A DNA stretch of 36,021 bases from Flammeovirgaceae bacterium (GCA_021298015.1 JAJTGY010000039.1:1-36021), one strand, 5' to 3'; positions 7,204 to 16,009 are shown, counted from the stretch's first letter. Numbers and translations are program-made. Notes: a model not told the origin generated them from the sequence alone.

Positions 7204-8115
7204 ATGAACGTGGAAACAGTTCTTTCCATTCAGGGCCTGACCAAACACTTTGGTAAGCTCTGCGCGGTCAATCAGCTGAATCTGGAAGTAAAGCGCGGAC
7301 AGGTTTTTGGTATGCTGGGCCCCAATGGCAGCGGCAAGACCACTACCCTGGGCATGTTGATGGGCGTTACTAATCCGACCAGTGGAAGTTTTACCTGGTT
7401 TGGTCAAACCCCCACGCACCTGATGCGTCAAAAGATTGGGGCCGTGCTTGAGCACCCCATCTTTTATCCCTACCTCACGGGCCAGCAGAATCTGGAACTC
7501 AATGCCATGATCAAAGGCGCTACAGCTCAGCAAATTGATCGGGTATTAGATGTGGTGGAATTACTGCCGCGCAGGCATGATAAATATCGGACCTATTCAC
7601 TTGGTATGAAGCAACGGCTTGCCATTGCCTCGGCCTTGCTGAACGATCCTATAGTCCTTATTCTCGATGAGCCCACGAATGGCCTTGACCCTATGGGCAT
7701 TGCCGAGATTCGTGAATTGATCAAAAAGATTGCGGCAGACGGGAAGACCATTATTCTGGCCAGTCACCTGCTGGACGAGGTTCAAAAAGTATGTACACAC
7801 TTTGCTGTGCTGAAGCGCGGGAATCTCATGCACGTAGGTCCGGTGGATGACGTAGGAAAAGGGGAGGAGACGGTGGAGGTTGCCGCCTACCACGATGATG
7901 TGGCAGACGTGCTGCGCAAGTTTCCCGGTACGGCCGGCATAAAACGGGAGAACCAACATTATCTCGTAACACTGCACGATGGGTTTCACAGCGCGGAGAT
8001 TAACCGCTACCTGTTTGAGCATGGCATTGTGGCCGCCCATTTGCAGACGAAAAAGAAAAGTCTCGAAAAACAGTTTCTGGAAATATTGGCCGAGAACAGC
8101 GAACCAATCCACTGA
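7204..8115 (+). CDS. ABC transporter ATP-binding protein (ABC-2 exporter type)
   Basis: This 303 aa protein is a single nucleotide-binding domain: Walker A GPNGSGKT at residues 39-46, a signature region YSLGMKQRLAIA, Walker B with DEPTNGLDP, and the switch histidine in LASHLLDE. The C-terminal 90 residues form an extension common in exporters of the CcmA/DrrA type. It pairs with the permease encoded immediately downstream (one-base TGATG overlap). It follows three exported DUF4252 proteins and an ECF sigma unit, so it probably belongs to the same response. The substrate is unknown; peptide, antibiotic or lipid export are all possible. Confidence 0.93.
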   Translation: MNVETVLSIQGLTKHFGKLCAVNQLNLEVKRGQVFGMLGPNGSGKTTTLGMLMGVTNPTSGSFTWFGQTPTHLMRQKIGAVLEHPIFYPYLTGQQNLELNAMIKGATAQQIDRVLDVVELLPRRHDKYRTYSLGMKQRLAIASALLNDPIVLILDEPTNGLDPMGIAEIRELIKKIAADGKTIILASHLLDEVQKVCTHFAVLKRGNLMHVGPVDDVGKGEETVEVAAYHDDVADVLRKFPGTAGIKRENQHYLVTLHDGFHSAEINRYLFEHGIVAAHLQTKKKSLEKQFLEILAENSEPIH

Positions 8116-8924
8116 TGAGCACGCTTTATTTATTAAAGATTGACCTGAAGAAAATGCGGCACTACCGCACTTTCTGGATTATCTGCGGCCTTTACTTTTT
8201 TATGCTCGTGACGGCCACGGCCAGCGGAATGGAGTTCCTCAAATGGCTGGCGCGCACCATTGAGGGGTTCGGACAGAACATCAACATCAACCGGATTCCA
8301 CTTTACCACTTCCCCGATATCTGGCAGAACTTGGCGTGGAGCAGCGGACTGCTGAAAATGGGCATTGCCATTATGGTGGTGGTGTCGGTGACAAACGAGT
8401 ACACGTACCGCACCTTGCGCCAAAACATTATTGATGGCCTTAGTCGTGAGCAGTTTCTGATGTCGAAGGTGTTGACCAACGTATTGTTAAGTTTCACCAG
8501 TATGGTACTGGTTTTTCTGATCGCGGTGGTAACCGGTCTCATCTATTCTCCTCAATTCGATTATCCTTACGGGTTTACGGGTGTGGGATTTTATCCCGCC
8601 TATTGCCTGGAAGTATTTGCCTTTCTGTCGTTTGCCTTGATGCTGGGTATGCTCGTACAACGCTCCGGATTGACCATCATCTTGCTGTTGAACTCTTATC
8701 TCATTGAGTTAATCATTAAAGAGAATATTGATGAATACGTGCCCCAACTCATCAAGTTTTTTCCGTTGGAGTCCATCATGAATCTGGTGCCGCTTCCTTT
8801 CGCGCGGTACGCATTTCAGGAAATCCGGGATTATGTAACGTGGGAATCAGTCTTGATTGCTCTCGCATGGGCTACGTTGTTCAATTATTTCGCCTACCTC
8901 AAGTTGAAAAAATCAGACATCTGA
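8115..8924 (+). CDS. ABC-2 type transporter permease
   Basis: The 269 aa product has about six hydrophobic segments, the first at FWIICGLYFFMLVTATASG and the last at SVLIALAWATLFNYFAYL, with a long loop after the first one. The conserved stretch SVTNEYTYRTLRQNIIDGLSR is typical of ABC-2 permeases of the NatB/YhgE-like sort. It is the last gene of the sigma-DUF4252 cluster, coupled to its ATPase by overlap. No clear terminator follows; the next gene begins about 100 bp downstream. It forms the membrane channel of the exporter, with unknown cargo. Confidence 0.9.
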   Translation: MSTLYLLKIDLKKMRHYRTFWIICGLYFFMLVTATASGMEFLKWLARTIEGFGQNININRIPLYHFPDIWQNLAWSSGLLKMGIAIMVVVSVTNEYTYRTLRQNIIDGLSREQFLMSKVLTNVLLSFTSMVLVFLIAVVTGLIYSPQFDYPYGFTGVGFYPAYCLEVFAFLSFALMLGMLVQRSGLTIILLLNSYLIELIIKENIDEYVPQLIKFFPLESIMNLVPLPFARYAFQEIRDYVTWESVLIALAWATLFNYFAYLKLKKSDI

Positions 8925-9030
8925 AGGCGTTGCCAAATTGGCGCAGTCGAGTGCGTTCAGGCTGACGCATTGGCACGGGATCAAAATCGGTATCAACCTT
9001 GTTACATCACTCAGTGCAGGAGAACAAGTG

Positions 9031-9414
9031 ATGAGAAAGCCAATTATAAATGCCGAATTGCTGACTTCCATTGACGTACTCAATACGCTGAATGGCGGTC
9101 ATGTTGAAGCGCGCGTACAACTTCAGCATAAGCCGGAGTGGCGTGAAATTCGCGTGCGCGTGCCGGGTATCGACCGCGATCAGATTAAGGTAGAGATTCA
9201 CAATAACTTCCTGATGGTATTTTTTACCCATCAGTTGCAGCTTGCAGCTCAGCGCATCGAAGTGCCCCGGGTAGTGTACAACAAAGTTATTCCGTACTTC
9301 ATCGATGCTGACCGGATTGAGGCTGCGTTCGAGGGACAGCAACTGGTCGTGCGCCTGCCGTTTAACGAGTTTTCGAACGGCTATCATCGAAGTATCCCCA
9401 CCTCCGAAGGGTAA
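9031..9414 (+). CDS. Hsp20/alpha-crystallin-like small heat shock protein
   Basis: ATG at 9031 is preceded at 8 nt by a good AGGAG (9018-9022), unusual for this window, so it is chosen over an upstream in-frame TTG at 8938. The 127 aa protein has the beta-rich pattern of an alpha-crystallin domain: EIRVRVPGIDRDQIKVEIHNNFLMV, then YFIDADRIEAAFEGQQLVVRLP, where the last strand stands in for the usual GVLTVxxP. It is shorter and more divergent than classic Hsp20, and the C-terminal IxI anchor is not obvious. Such proteins hold unfolding proteins in a refoldable state. It could also be a CS-domain relative. A terminator follows. Confidence 0.75.
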   Translation: MRKPIINAELLTSIDVLNTLNGGHVEARVQLQHKPEWREIRVRVPGIDRDQIKVEIHNNFLMVFFTHQLQLAAQRIEVPRVVYNKVIPYFIDADRIEAAFEGQQLVVRLPFNEFSNGYHRSIPTSEG

Positions 9415-9437
9415 ACTTGCCGTAGGCTGCATTTGAG

Positions 9438-9463
9438 ATCCCGGCCAAGCTGACCGGGATTTT
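9438..9463 (+). terminator. Rho-independent-like terminator after the Hsp20-like gene
   Basis: ATCCCGG (9438-9444) pairs with CCGGGAT (9454-9460), with two further pairs inside the loop, followed by TTT. It sits 24 bp after the Hsp20-like stop and ahead of the ammonium transporter gene. Confidence 0.55.
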
Positions 9464-9592
9464 ACTGATTTCAATCGGTATAGGATGTTTTTTAGCACAG
9501 AACTCCCGATAAATAGTTGATTTTGTCCATTTAAGGGTCGAATTTTACCCTATTGATTTAAAAAGCCACTACAAAATCTAACTACAGGGGTC

Positions 9593-10912
9593 ATGTCTAA
9601 ACCAAAAACACGCTGGATTGTCATTTTTTCCATTATCGTGCTTGTTCAGTTCATCGTATTGTTTGACTCGGGACAGCCCCCGGCCGATGCAGCCGATACC
9701 ATTGACAAGGCCGATACCGCCTGGATGATTGTAGCCAGTGCATTCGTTCTGTTCATGACCCCCGGCCTTTCTTTTTTTTATGGCGGCATGGTCAGTGCCA
9801 AGAATGTAATCTCCACCATGCTGCAGAGTTTTATAGCACTGGGTGTCATCAGCCTGTTGTGGTACCTGGTAGGGTTCAGCCTCGCCTTTGGCGATAGCAT
9901 TGGGGGCATTATTGGCAATCCGCTTACGTTTTTCGCCTTTCACAACGTGGGTCTAAACCCCCATCCGGCCCTGTCACCAACCTTTCCGCTGCTTCTCTTC
10001 GCGTTGTTCCAACTGAAGTTTGCCATAATCACACCAGCGCTCATCACGGGTAGCTTTGCCGAGCGCGTCAAGTTTACGTCCTACCTCATCTTTATGTGCC
10101 TGTTCGCGATTTTCATCTACTCGCCTTTGGCCCACTGGACGTGGCATCCGGAAGGCTTTCTGCGAAAGTGGGGTGTGCTGGATTTTGCCGGTGGATCGGT
10201 CGTGCACATGTCGGCCGGATTTGCCGCATTGGCCGGGGCTTACATCCTGGGCAAGCGCGAAAATAATAATCACCAACCTGCGAACATTCCGTTCATTTTG
10301 CTGGGCACCGGCATGTTGTGGTTTGGCTGGTTTGGTTTCAATGCAGGAAGTGCCCTGGCGGCTAACGGGATGGCCGTGCTGGCCTTTGCCACCACTAACA
10401 TGGCATCAGCTTCGGCCATGATCACGTGGGTAATGTTCGATGCCCTGGTGGGCCGCAAGATTTCGGCCATGGGTGCGTGCATCGGGGCAGTCGTGGGGCT
10501 GGTAGCCATCACACCAGCCGCAGGGTTCGTCAACCTGGGCCAAAGTGTATTCATCGGTTTTGCAGCAGCGATCATCAGCAACCTGGCAGTATACTACAAA
10601 CAAAAGCGCACCTCGTTGGATGATACCCTGGATGTGTTCCCGTGCCACGGCATTGGAGGAATTGTGGGCATGATCCTGACGGCCGTTTTCGCGAAAGATG
10701 TGGGGTTGATTTACGGGCAAACCCAGACGTTTCTGTACCATTTGCTGGCGCTGGTGATTGTGGGCGGGTTCGCCTTCGGTGGTTCCTACCTCATTTACAA
10801 GATCACCGGAAAGATCACCCGCTTACGCGTGTCACCGGAAGACGAGCGCATGGGCCTTGACATGTCGCAACACAGCGAAACCATTCACCCGATGCTCGTT
10901 GAGGCGGCTTAG
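9593..10912 (+). CDS. amt: Ammonium transporter (Amt family)
   Basis: This 439 aa inner-membrane protein has eleven or twelve hydrophobic segments and the family hallmarks: the twin pore histidines H205 (GGSVVHMSAG) and H352 (FPCHGIGGIVG), GSFAERVKF, and LWFGWFGFNAGS. The first segment (WIVIFSIIVLVQFIVLF) may be a cleaved or retained signal. Amt proteins conduct ammonium or ammonia into the cell and are usually switched off by a PII protein (GlnK), but no glnK gene is beside it. The 178 bp upstream hold the previous terminator and a short inverted repeat AGGGT/ACCCT near 9533-9552; I see no certain promoter. It ends 10 bp from the convergent helix-hairpin-helix gene. Confidence 0.95.
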   Translation: MSKPKTRWIVIFSIIVLVQFIVLFDSGQPPADAADTIDKADTAWMIVASAFVLFMTPGLSFFYGGMVSAKNVISTMLQSFIALGVISLLWYLVGFSLAFGDSIGGIIGNPLTFFAFHNVGLNPHPALSPTFPLLLFALFQLKFAIITPALITGSFAERVKFTSYLIFMCLFAIFIYSPLAHWTWHPEGFLRKWGVLDFAGGSVVHMSAGFAALAGAYILGKRENNNHQPANIPFILLGTGMLWFGWFGFNAGSALAANGMAVLAFATTNMASASAMITWVMFDALVGRKISAMGACIGAVVGLVAITPAAGFVNLGQSVFIGFAAAIISNLAVYYKQKRTSLDDTLDVFPCHGIGGIVGMILTAVFAKDVGLIYGQTQTFLYHLLALVIVGGFAFGGSYLIYKITGKITRLRVSPEDERMGLDMSQHSETIHPMLVEAA

Positions 10913-10922
10913 TGGCTAACCG

Positions 10923-11789
10923 TTATTCGAATTCGAGATAGGGCAGGGCACGCCTGAGTTTAACCGTGTCCACCGCCCGAATCTCCTTCAACTGAGTCCA
11001 ATCTTTGATGGCACCGTGCTGAAACCGGTACGCTATGATTAGCCGGCCGGGCACCAGGCCCACGTAGGGATGTTGCGAAAGATTTTTCTCGGGTGCGGAG
11101 TTGATCGGGATCTTGCGCGGCACAAAATCCGGGGAGACGAAAAACTTCATTTTCAGAAGGTCTACTACACCGCTGTCCAACCCGTAGACTTCATACAATT
11201 GGTTGGTGCTGACATAACCCCCGAGTTTTTCGCGGTAGTTGATGATGCGCTGCGACAGTTTGGGACCTACACCATAAATGCTTTTCAATTGAACGGTATC
11301 AGCTGTGTTCAAATCGTAAATGGGCTTGCTGTTGCTCGGTTTGATCTGCCGATGGGCATAGCCGAGTGTCTCCCGTTTGGGAATATCGATGAAGGGTTCC
11401 AGTTGCCGGTAAAAGGATTCGTTCATACCGTAGAGTTTCAGGAGTTCCTCCTTCTGCTCAATCGGATTTTTTTCGCGGTAGCGAATGAGGCGATCGGCCA
11501 GAAAGGATTTGAATCCCAACTCAATCAGCTCTTCGCGTGTGGCCGTGTTCGGATCGAACTTAAAAAATTGGGATTTGCCCGCGTCCGCGGATACCCGCGG
11601 TTCCAATCTCAAACTATCAAGAAGGGTAATGGACGGTGGGGTTACCGGAGTGGAACGAACCATCCAGAATTGATAGATCGGGACGGCAACGATGATGAAT
11701 GCCAGTAGCGGCAACAAGATTAACAACGCCCGGCTTTCGCTTTGGGAGAACCCAAATACGTTTCGCCACCAGGTTTGCCAGTTCGCCAT
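10923..11789 (-). CDS. Membrane-anchored helix-hairpin-helix protein (ComEA-like repeats)
   Basis: From ATG 11789 (MANWQTWWRNVFGFSQSES) the 288 aa product has one membrane helix near residues 21-42 and then three helix-hairpin-helix units: FDPNTATREELIELGF, YDLNTADTVQLKSIYGVGPKLS and a looser one at INSAPEKNLSQHPYVGLVPG. The middle unit has the best DNA-binding hairpin (GVGPK). ComEA-type proteins bind DNA outside the membrane during uptake, so a role in DNA binding at the envelope is possible, but Bacteroidota carry many such proteins without proof. An in-frame ATG at 11855 would add 22 residues that do not look like a signal, so it is not used. Confidence 0.8.
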   Translation of the reverse strand: MANWQTWWRNVFGFSQSESRALLILLPLLAFIIVAVPIYQFWMVRSTPVTPPSITLLDSLRLEPRVSADAGKSQFFKFDPNTATREELIELGFKSFLADRLIRYREKNPIEQKEELLKLYGMNESFYRQLEPFIDIPKRETLGYAHRQIKPSNSKPIYDLNTADTVQLKSIYGVGPKLSQRIINYREKLGGYVSTNQLYEVYGLDSGVVDLLKMKFFVSPDFVPRKIPINSAPEKNLSQHPYVGLVPGRLIIAYRFQHGAIKDWTQLKEIRAVDTVKLRRALPYLEFE

Positions 11790-11876
11790 AGACAGCGATA
11801 AGTTAGGCGCCCGCCAAAAAAAAAGCAAGTCGGGGGACCAACCACTCGAATGCAAGGCTGAAATCGTAAACCGAAA

Positions 11877-12383
11877 CTACTCGCTCTTGCAGATACCTAC
11901 ACCCAGGCGGCCGCCCGATGAGGCTTTGTCTGTTGCTGCGGCACCAATATTGCCGGCAGCCAAAATGATGTCACGCCCGGCTCCTGTTTCCGAGAGGTGA
12001 ACCTTAATTGATGCGTTGAGGGCAAGAATGCTGGTGTAGGTAACAGGCGTTTCATCCGCCCACTTCGTCAGGCTGGTCTCCGAAATGCCCGAGGCAGCCG
12101 ATACCGGGCTGAGCAGAACCGCGATGTCGGCATCGGCCAGCGATAAATCCCCCAGGTGCAAGTGCACCGGGTGTTGGTCTTTACCACTGAGCCCATCCAG
12201 CTTTACAATGGCCAATACAGTTCCATCTTTTTTCTCCCGAAACGTGATGGTGCCGGAGGTAGGGTAGGCACTGCCGGGCAGCAGGGCATAGGTGGTTTCA
12301 TTTCCGGTAAACTCCGAAACCTCACTTTCTGGCTGGCAAGCCCAGGCCAGCGCCAACACCGTCAATATCGTCCACAGCCTCAT
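11877..12383 (-). CDS. Small lipoprotein with CHRD/superoxide-dismutase-like fold pattern
   Basis: The start is taken at ATG 12383 (168 aa); an in-frame ATG at 12410 adds nine residues. The N-terminus RLWTILTVLALAWAC ends in a lipobox-like site with Cys at residue 16, though Trp at -2 is unusual. The mature part has GTITFREKKDGTVLAIV, then LDGLSGKDQHPVHLHLGDL with a His-x-x-His-x-His cluster, and later GAGRDIILAAGNIG. That order recalls CHRD domains or Cu/Zn superoxide dismutase, where such histidines bind metal, but too few ligands are visible to claim enzyme activity. The open frame upstream to 12857 is not coding. Envelope location is inferred. Confidence 0.7.
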   Translation of the reverse strand: MRLWTILTVLALAWACQPESEVSEFTGNETTYALLPGSAYPTSGTITFREKKDGTVLAIVKLDGLSGKDQHPVHLHLGDLSLADADIAVLLSPVSAASGISETSLTKWADETPVTYTSILALNASIKVHLSETGAGRDIILAAGNIGAAATDKASSGGRLGVGICKSE

Positions 12384-12515
12384 AGTCTTCACGGTTTTTT
12401 CCTGAAACATCGAAAGGTAAAATTTTATTCCCGAAAACACATGTTTAGCGATCGGGATGGGGTTAAATTGGACGGCCTTTCTGTTTTTTGGCACGAAACT
12501 GGATATTTTAAGTCT

Positions 12516-13889
12516 ATGGCAAAAAAGCTTCTCTACCTGTTGTTCCTGGCGGTTGCGTGCAGCCCTTCGGCAACCACGGTCAAAACTGATGTGCAGAATA
12601 CCCGCCCCGCCTGGCTTTCCGCCAAACCCCAGCAGTCCGGTTACTATGTCGGCATAGGGCAGGGCATAAAGGATGGTACGAACAATTATATACAAGCAGC
12701 CAAAAAGAGCGCTTTCGAGGATTTGATCTCGGAGATAAAGGTCACCGTGTCCTCCAGTTCGGTGCTCACCCAGATTGATGCGAATAAAGAGTTTCAGGAG
12801 AAATACGAGCAAATTATCCAGACCACCGCAGCGGATGACATTCAGGAGTTTGAGCAAGTTGATTCATGGGAGGACGAGAAGACGTACTGGGTTTATTACC
12901 GCTTATCGCGCGAGCGTTACCGTCAAATCAAAGAAGAGCAAAAGCGAAATGCCATTACCCTCGGTATGGACTTCTTTGTAAAAGCCAAGCAGGCGGACCG
13001 GGCAGGCGAGCCAGTGCAGGCGTTGTCCTTTTACTACCAGGGTTTTCGGGCGCTTGAAAAATACCTGGCCGAGCCCATTCGCATCGACTTTGAAGGCAAG
13101 GAGATTTTGCTCACCAACGAGATTATTGCTTCGATGCAGTTTATTCTGGAGAAAATCCAATTGACCGCCAACCCTTCCGAGATCATGCTGAATCGCAGAA
13201 TGGTGCAAAACGATCAAACCGTTTTGGTCACCGCGTTGGATAAGGCCAGCAAGAAACCCGTTACCGATTTGCCCCTGCGGGCTGCCTTTGAAAAAGGTGC
13301 TGGCGATGTATTCCCGGACTACAAGACGGGACAGAACGGTCAGATCAAAGTTTTATTGACCAAAATCGGGTCGCGCGATATTGAGCAAAAGATTGGTGTA
13401 TCGGTTAACATGTTGAGTTTTGCGGGCGATCAACCCTCACCGGTGTATGCACTGGTATCATCCAAAATGGTAACACCCAAGGCTGTCATTCTCATGAAAG
13501 TGCAACGCCCGTTGGTTTACCTCTCGTCCATTGAAAAAAGTCTGGGAACGGATAAGTCTAACCAGCAACTTACCAATCGAGTGAAAAACTACCTCGCCAA
13601 TGCGGGTTTTGAGTTCACCGAACAAAAGGATAAAGCAGAGCTCTGGGTGGATATCAACAGTAACTCGGAGAGAGGAGCTCAATCAGGCAGCATCTTCATT
13701 ACCTATGTAACGGCCGTTATTCGCGTGTCAACGGTAAAGGATAGCAAGGAGATTTATGCTACTACACTGGATCGCGTAAAAGGGTACAGCCTGGATTACG
13801 AGCGAAGCAGCCAGGAGGCTTACAATAAGAGCCTGGAAACGCTGGAAAAGGAGAAGTTGCCGGAGCTGTTAAACGCGATTTTGCAGTGA
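12516..13889 (+). CDS. LPP20-family lipoprotein, long form
   Basis: The ATG at 12516 starts a lipoprotein signal, MAKKLLYLLFLAVACSP, with the lipid-modified Cys at residue 15; the open frame further upstream overlaps the divergent lipoprotein gene and is ignored. The 457 aa protein opens with RPAWLSAKPQ, YYVGIGQG and an AAKKSAFEDLISEI helix, the LPP20 pattern, and carries a second long region with beta-rich sequence (residues 230-457) that I do not recognise. Family members are surface or outer-membrane lipoproteins. A second LPP20 lipoprotein lies 87 bp downstream on the same strand, so the two may act together. The exact function is unknown. Confidence 0.8.
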   Translation: MAKKLLYLLFLAVACSPSATTVKTDVQNTRPAWLSAKPQQSGYYVGIGQGIKDGTNNYIQAAKKSAFEDLISEIKVTVSSSSVLTQIDANKEFQEKYEQIIQTTAADDIQEFEQVDSWEDEKTYWVYYRLSRERYRQIKEEQKRNAITLGMDFFVKAKQADRAGEPVQALSFYYQGFRALEKYLAEPIRIDFEGKEILLTNEIIASMQFILEKIQLTANPSEIMLNRRMVQNDQTVLVTALDKASKKPVTDLPLRAAFEKGAGDVFPDYKTGQNGQIKVLLTKIGSRDIEQKIGVSVNMLSFAGDQPSPVYALVSSKMVTPKAVILMKVQRPLVYLSSIEKSLGTDKSNQQLTNRVKNYLANAGFEFTEQKDKAELWVDINSNSERGAQSGSIFITYVTAVIRVSTVKDSKEIYATTLDRVKGYSLDYERSSQEAYNKSLETLEKEKLPELLNAILQ

Positions 13890-13982
13890 TTTTGAGCCTT
13901 ATTTGGCACAAATACCCCAAAAATATAAACTGGCCTGTAAATTGTATTTAGCTAACTTGCACAACCAAACGTAAAAATGGAT

Positions 13983-14552
13983 ATGAAAAACCTGTTTAGA
14001 CTTTCGACTTTCGTTGCCTTGCTGGCCACCGTTGCTATGGTAGGCTGTAAAAAGGCTGAGAAACTGCCCAAAGGCGAAGAAGAAGTGAACATTCCTTGCT
14101 CGGGCTCAGATTACTTCACCTCTAACAAAGTATTCCGCGCCAATTCGTTGGGCGAGTCTCAAGATCTGGTGACATCCAAGAAAAAGGCCCTCACCAACGC
14201 CCGTAACGATCTGGCTCAGGCCATCAGCACTACGGTGAAGACGGTGACGGATAACTACGTGAACAGCCGCGAGATGAACAATAAAGAAGATGTAGAGGAG
14301 CGTTTCGAGAGCCTCAACCGCGAGGTGGTGGACCAAACGCTGACCGGCATCCGTACCATTTGTGAAAAGCAAGTGAAGACATCTTCTGGTGCTTTCAAAA
14401 CCTATATCGCCATTGAGCTTTCAGCCGATGAACTGGTAAAGCAGTACAACGAGCGGTTGTCTAAGGATGAGCGTTTGAAGATTGACTACGACTACGAGAA
14501 GTTCAAGGAGACGTTCGATAAGGAGATGGAAAAGCGCGCGAAGGGTAACTAA
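13983..14552 (+). CDS. LPP20-family lipoprotein, short form
   Basis: Beginning at ATG 13983 (an in-frame ATG at 13977 adds two residues) the 189 aa product has the lipobox VAMVGC with Cys at residue 22. The body is helical and matches the LPP20 pattern: KKKALTNARNDLAQAISTTV, then a stretch ending QTLTGIRTICEKQ and TYIAIELSADELVKQYNE. It resembles the N-terminal part of the protein encoded just upstream, so the two look like divergent paralogues. It should sit in the envelope as a lipoprotein. A strong terminator follows 20 bp after the stop. Confidence 0.82.
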   Translation: MKNLFRLSTFVALLATVAMVGCKKAEKLPKGEEEVNIPCSGSDYFTSNKVFRANSLGESQDLVTSKKKALTNARNDLAQAISTTVKTVTDNYVNSREMNNKEDVEERFESLNREVVDQTLTGIRTICEKQVKTSSGAFKTYIAIELSADELVKQYNERLSKDERLKIDYDYEKFKETFDKEMEKRAKGN

Positions 14553-14572
14553 GCGTTTGCTGTCCGATCACA

Positions 14573-14604
14573 AAAAAAGCCTCCGCCAACGCGGGGGCTT
14601 TTTT
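14573..14604. terminator. Bidirectional rho-independent terminator
   Basis: GCCTCCGC (14579-14586) pairs with GCGGGGGC (14591-14598), with one G-U, around the loop CAAC; six A on the left and six T on the right extend the stem and supply a U run for either strand. It lies between convergent genes ending at 14552 (plus) and 14639 (minus), so it can serve both. Confidence 0.88.
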
Positions 14605-14638
14605 CATGCCAAGTGTTGTTGAATTGGAAAGGGGGTAG

Positions 14639-16009
14639 CTAGCTTCCAAACACCCCAAACATGTTCAAGATCACCAGTAGAATAATAACCGGACACAAAA
14701 ACCGAAGCGCGAAACGCCAGATACTGGCCGGTGAAAGCCCGAGCAAAACCGGTGTGGTAAACCCGGGTGAGCCTTGCTGAATTTCGCCAACCAGTCGATC
14801 CGTCTTCATAAACCAACCGGTGTACAAACAGGTCGCCAGCACGACCACCATCATGAACAGTGTGCCGAAGAGATAGTCCATGATATCCATAAAACCCTGT
14901 TTTTCCGTTCCGAAAAGATTGAGTTGAAGCTCAGTGAAGAAAGGTGAACTTCCGTTGGAAAGGGCAGAGGGAATACCGAAAAGGAATGCTACCACCGCCA
15001 CGGTCCAGGCTGCTTTCCTGCGCGACCATTTGCGCGTGTCCATAAAGTAAGCCGAAGGCGCCTCCAGCATGGAAATGGTAGATGTGATAGCGGCCAAAAA
15101 CAGAAGGAGGAAAAACAACGCACCTGCGATGTTGCCCAGCGGCATCTCCTGAAAGATATTCGCCAGTACGCTAAACACCAGTGTGGGACCCTCGCTGGGC
15201 GACATGTTGAAGGCAAACACCGCTGGGAATACCATGAGGCCGGCCAGCAATGCCACGGACGTATCCATGACGCCAACCCACAAACTGGATGTCACAATGT
15301 TCTGTGTTTTTGGCAAGTATGATCCGTAGGTAATCATCATACCCCAACCTACGCCCAACGAGAAGAACGCTTGGGTTAAAGCCTTAAGTACTACCATGCC
15401 GGTAATCTTGGAAAAATCAGGGATGAGGTAATACTCTATTCCCTTTCCTGCGCCTGGCAAAGTTACGCTTCTGATGATGACAATGATGAGAAGGATAAAA
15501 AGGGCCGGCATCATAATTTTGGCTGCTTTTTCAATTCCACCCGAAACGCCACCGAGTACGATTAGCACAGTAACTAAAATGACAAACGCACCCAGTGGCA
15601 CTACAATAGTCGGATCAGCAATAAACTCAGTAAACGAAGTGTGTAAGGAAAAAAGCGAGGTGAAGATGTAACCAACGGTCCACCCGGCAATGATGCTATA
15701 GTAGCTGAGCACCACGAACGTCACCATCAGAGGCAGCACCCCAGCGAAGAATGTCCATAATGGGTTGGCACCGGTACTTTGAAAAGCCCCAACCGGGTTT
15801 TTGCCCGTAAGCCTGCCTAAAGCAATTTCATTGATGAGCATGGGGGCACCCACAAGCACAACGCAGCAAATGTAAACGAGCACAAAAGCGGCTCCGCCAT
15901 TCTCGCCTGTGAGGTAGGGGAAGCGCCAGATATTGCCCAGGCCCACGGCCGAGCCCGCGGCTGCCATGATAAATCCAAACTTCGATGCCCATTGTCCGCG
16001 TGCCGTCAT
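14639..16009 (-). CDS. Sodium-dependent transporter, neurotransmitter:sodium symporter (NSS/SNF) family
   Basis: This 456 aa membrane protein has about eleven hydrophobic segments, typical for bacterial NSS proteins with the LeuT fold. The first segment holds AAAGSAVGLGNIWRFPYL, which forms the unwound sodium and substrate site, and later come LGVGWGMMITYGSYLPK and AAITSTISMLEAPSAYF, also sodium-site regions. Members import amino acids or related compounds together with sodium; the substrate cannot be read here. It is downstream of the RmlD-like gene with a stem-loop between them, so it may be expressed separately. Confidence 0.93.
   Translation of the reverse strand: MTARGQWASKFGFIMAAAGSAVGLGNIWRFPYLTGENGGAAFVLVYICCVVLVGAPMLINEIALGRLTGKNPVGAFQSTGANPLWTFFAGVLPLMVTFVVLSYYSIIAGWTVGYIFTSLFSLHTSFTEFIADPTIVVPLGAFVILVTVLIVLGGVSGGIEKAAKIMMPALFILLIIVIIRSVTLPGAGKGIEYYLIPDFSKITGMVVLKALTQAFFSLGVGWGMMITYGSYLPKTQNIVTSSLWVGVMDTSVALLAGLMVFPAVFAFNMSPSEGPTLVFSVLANIFQEMPLGNIAGALFFLLLFLAAITSTISMLEAPSAYFMDTRKWSRRKAAWTVAVVAFLFGIPSALSNGSSPFFTELQLNLFGTEKQGFMDIMDYLFGTLFMMVVVLATCLYTGWFMKTDRLVGEIQQGSPGFTTPVLLGLSPASIWRFALRFLCPVIILLVILNMFGVFGS

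Noticed and set aside
8938-9030. TTG-initiated N-terminal extension of the Hsp20-like protein
   Set aside because: ATG 9031 has an AGGAG at a good distance and starts at the expected part of the domain.
9533-9552. AGGGT/ACCCT inverted repeat before the ammonium transporter gene as a nitrogen regulator site
   Set aside because: Only 5-bp arms and no sigma-54 promoter pattern was found.
11070-11708. 212-codon plus-strand open frame
   Set aside because: It is antisense to the helix-hairpin-helix gene, which has convincing repeats.
12384-12857. Upstream extension of the minus-strand lipoprotein
   Set aside because: It overlaps the plus-strand LPP20 gene; the lipoprotein signal begins at 12383 (or 12410).
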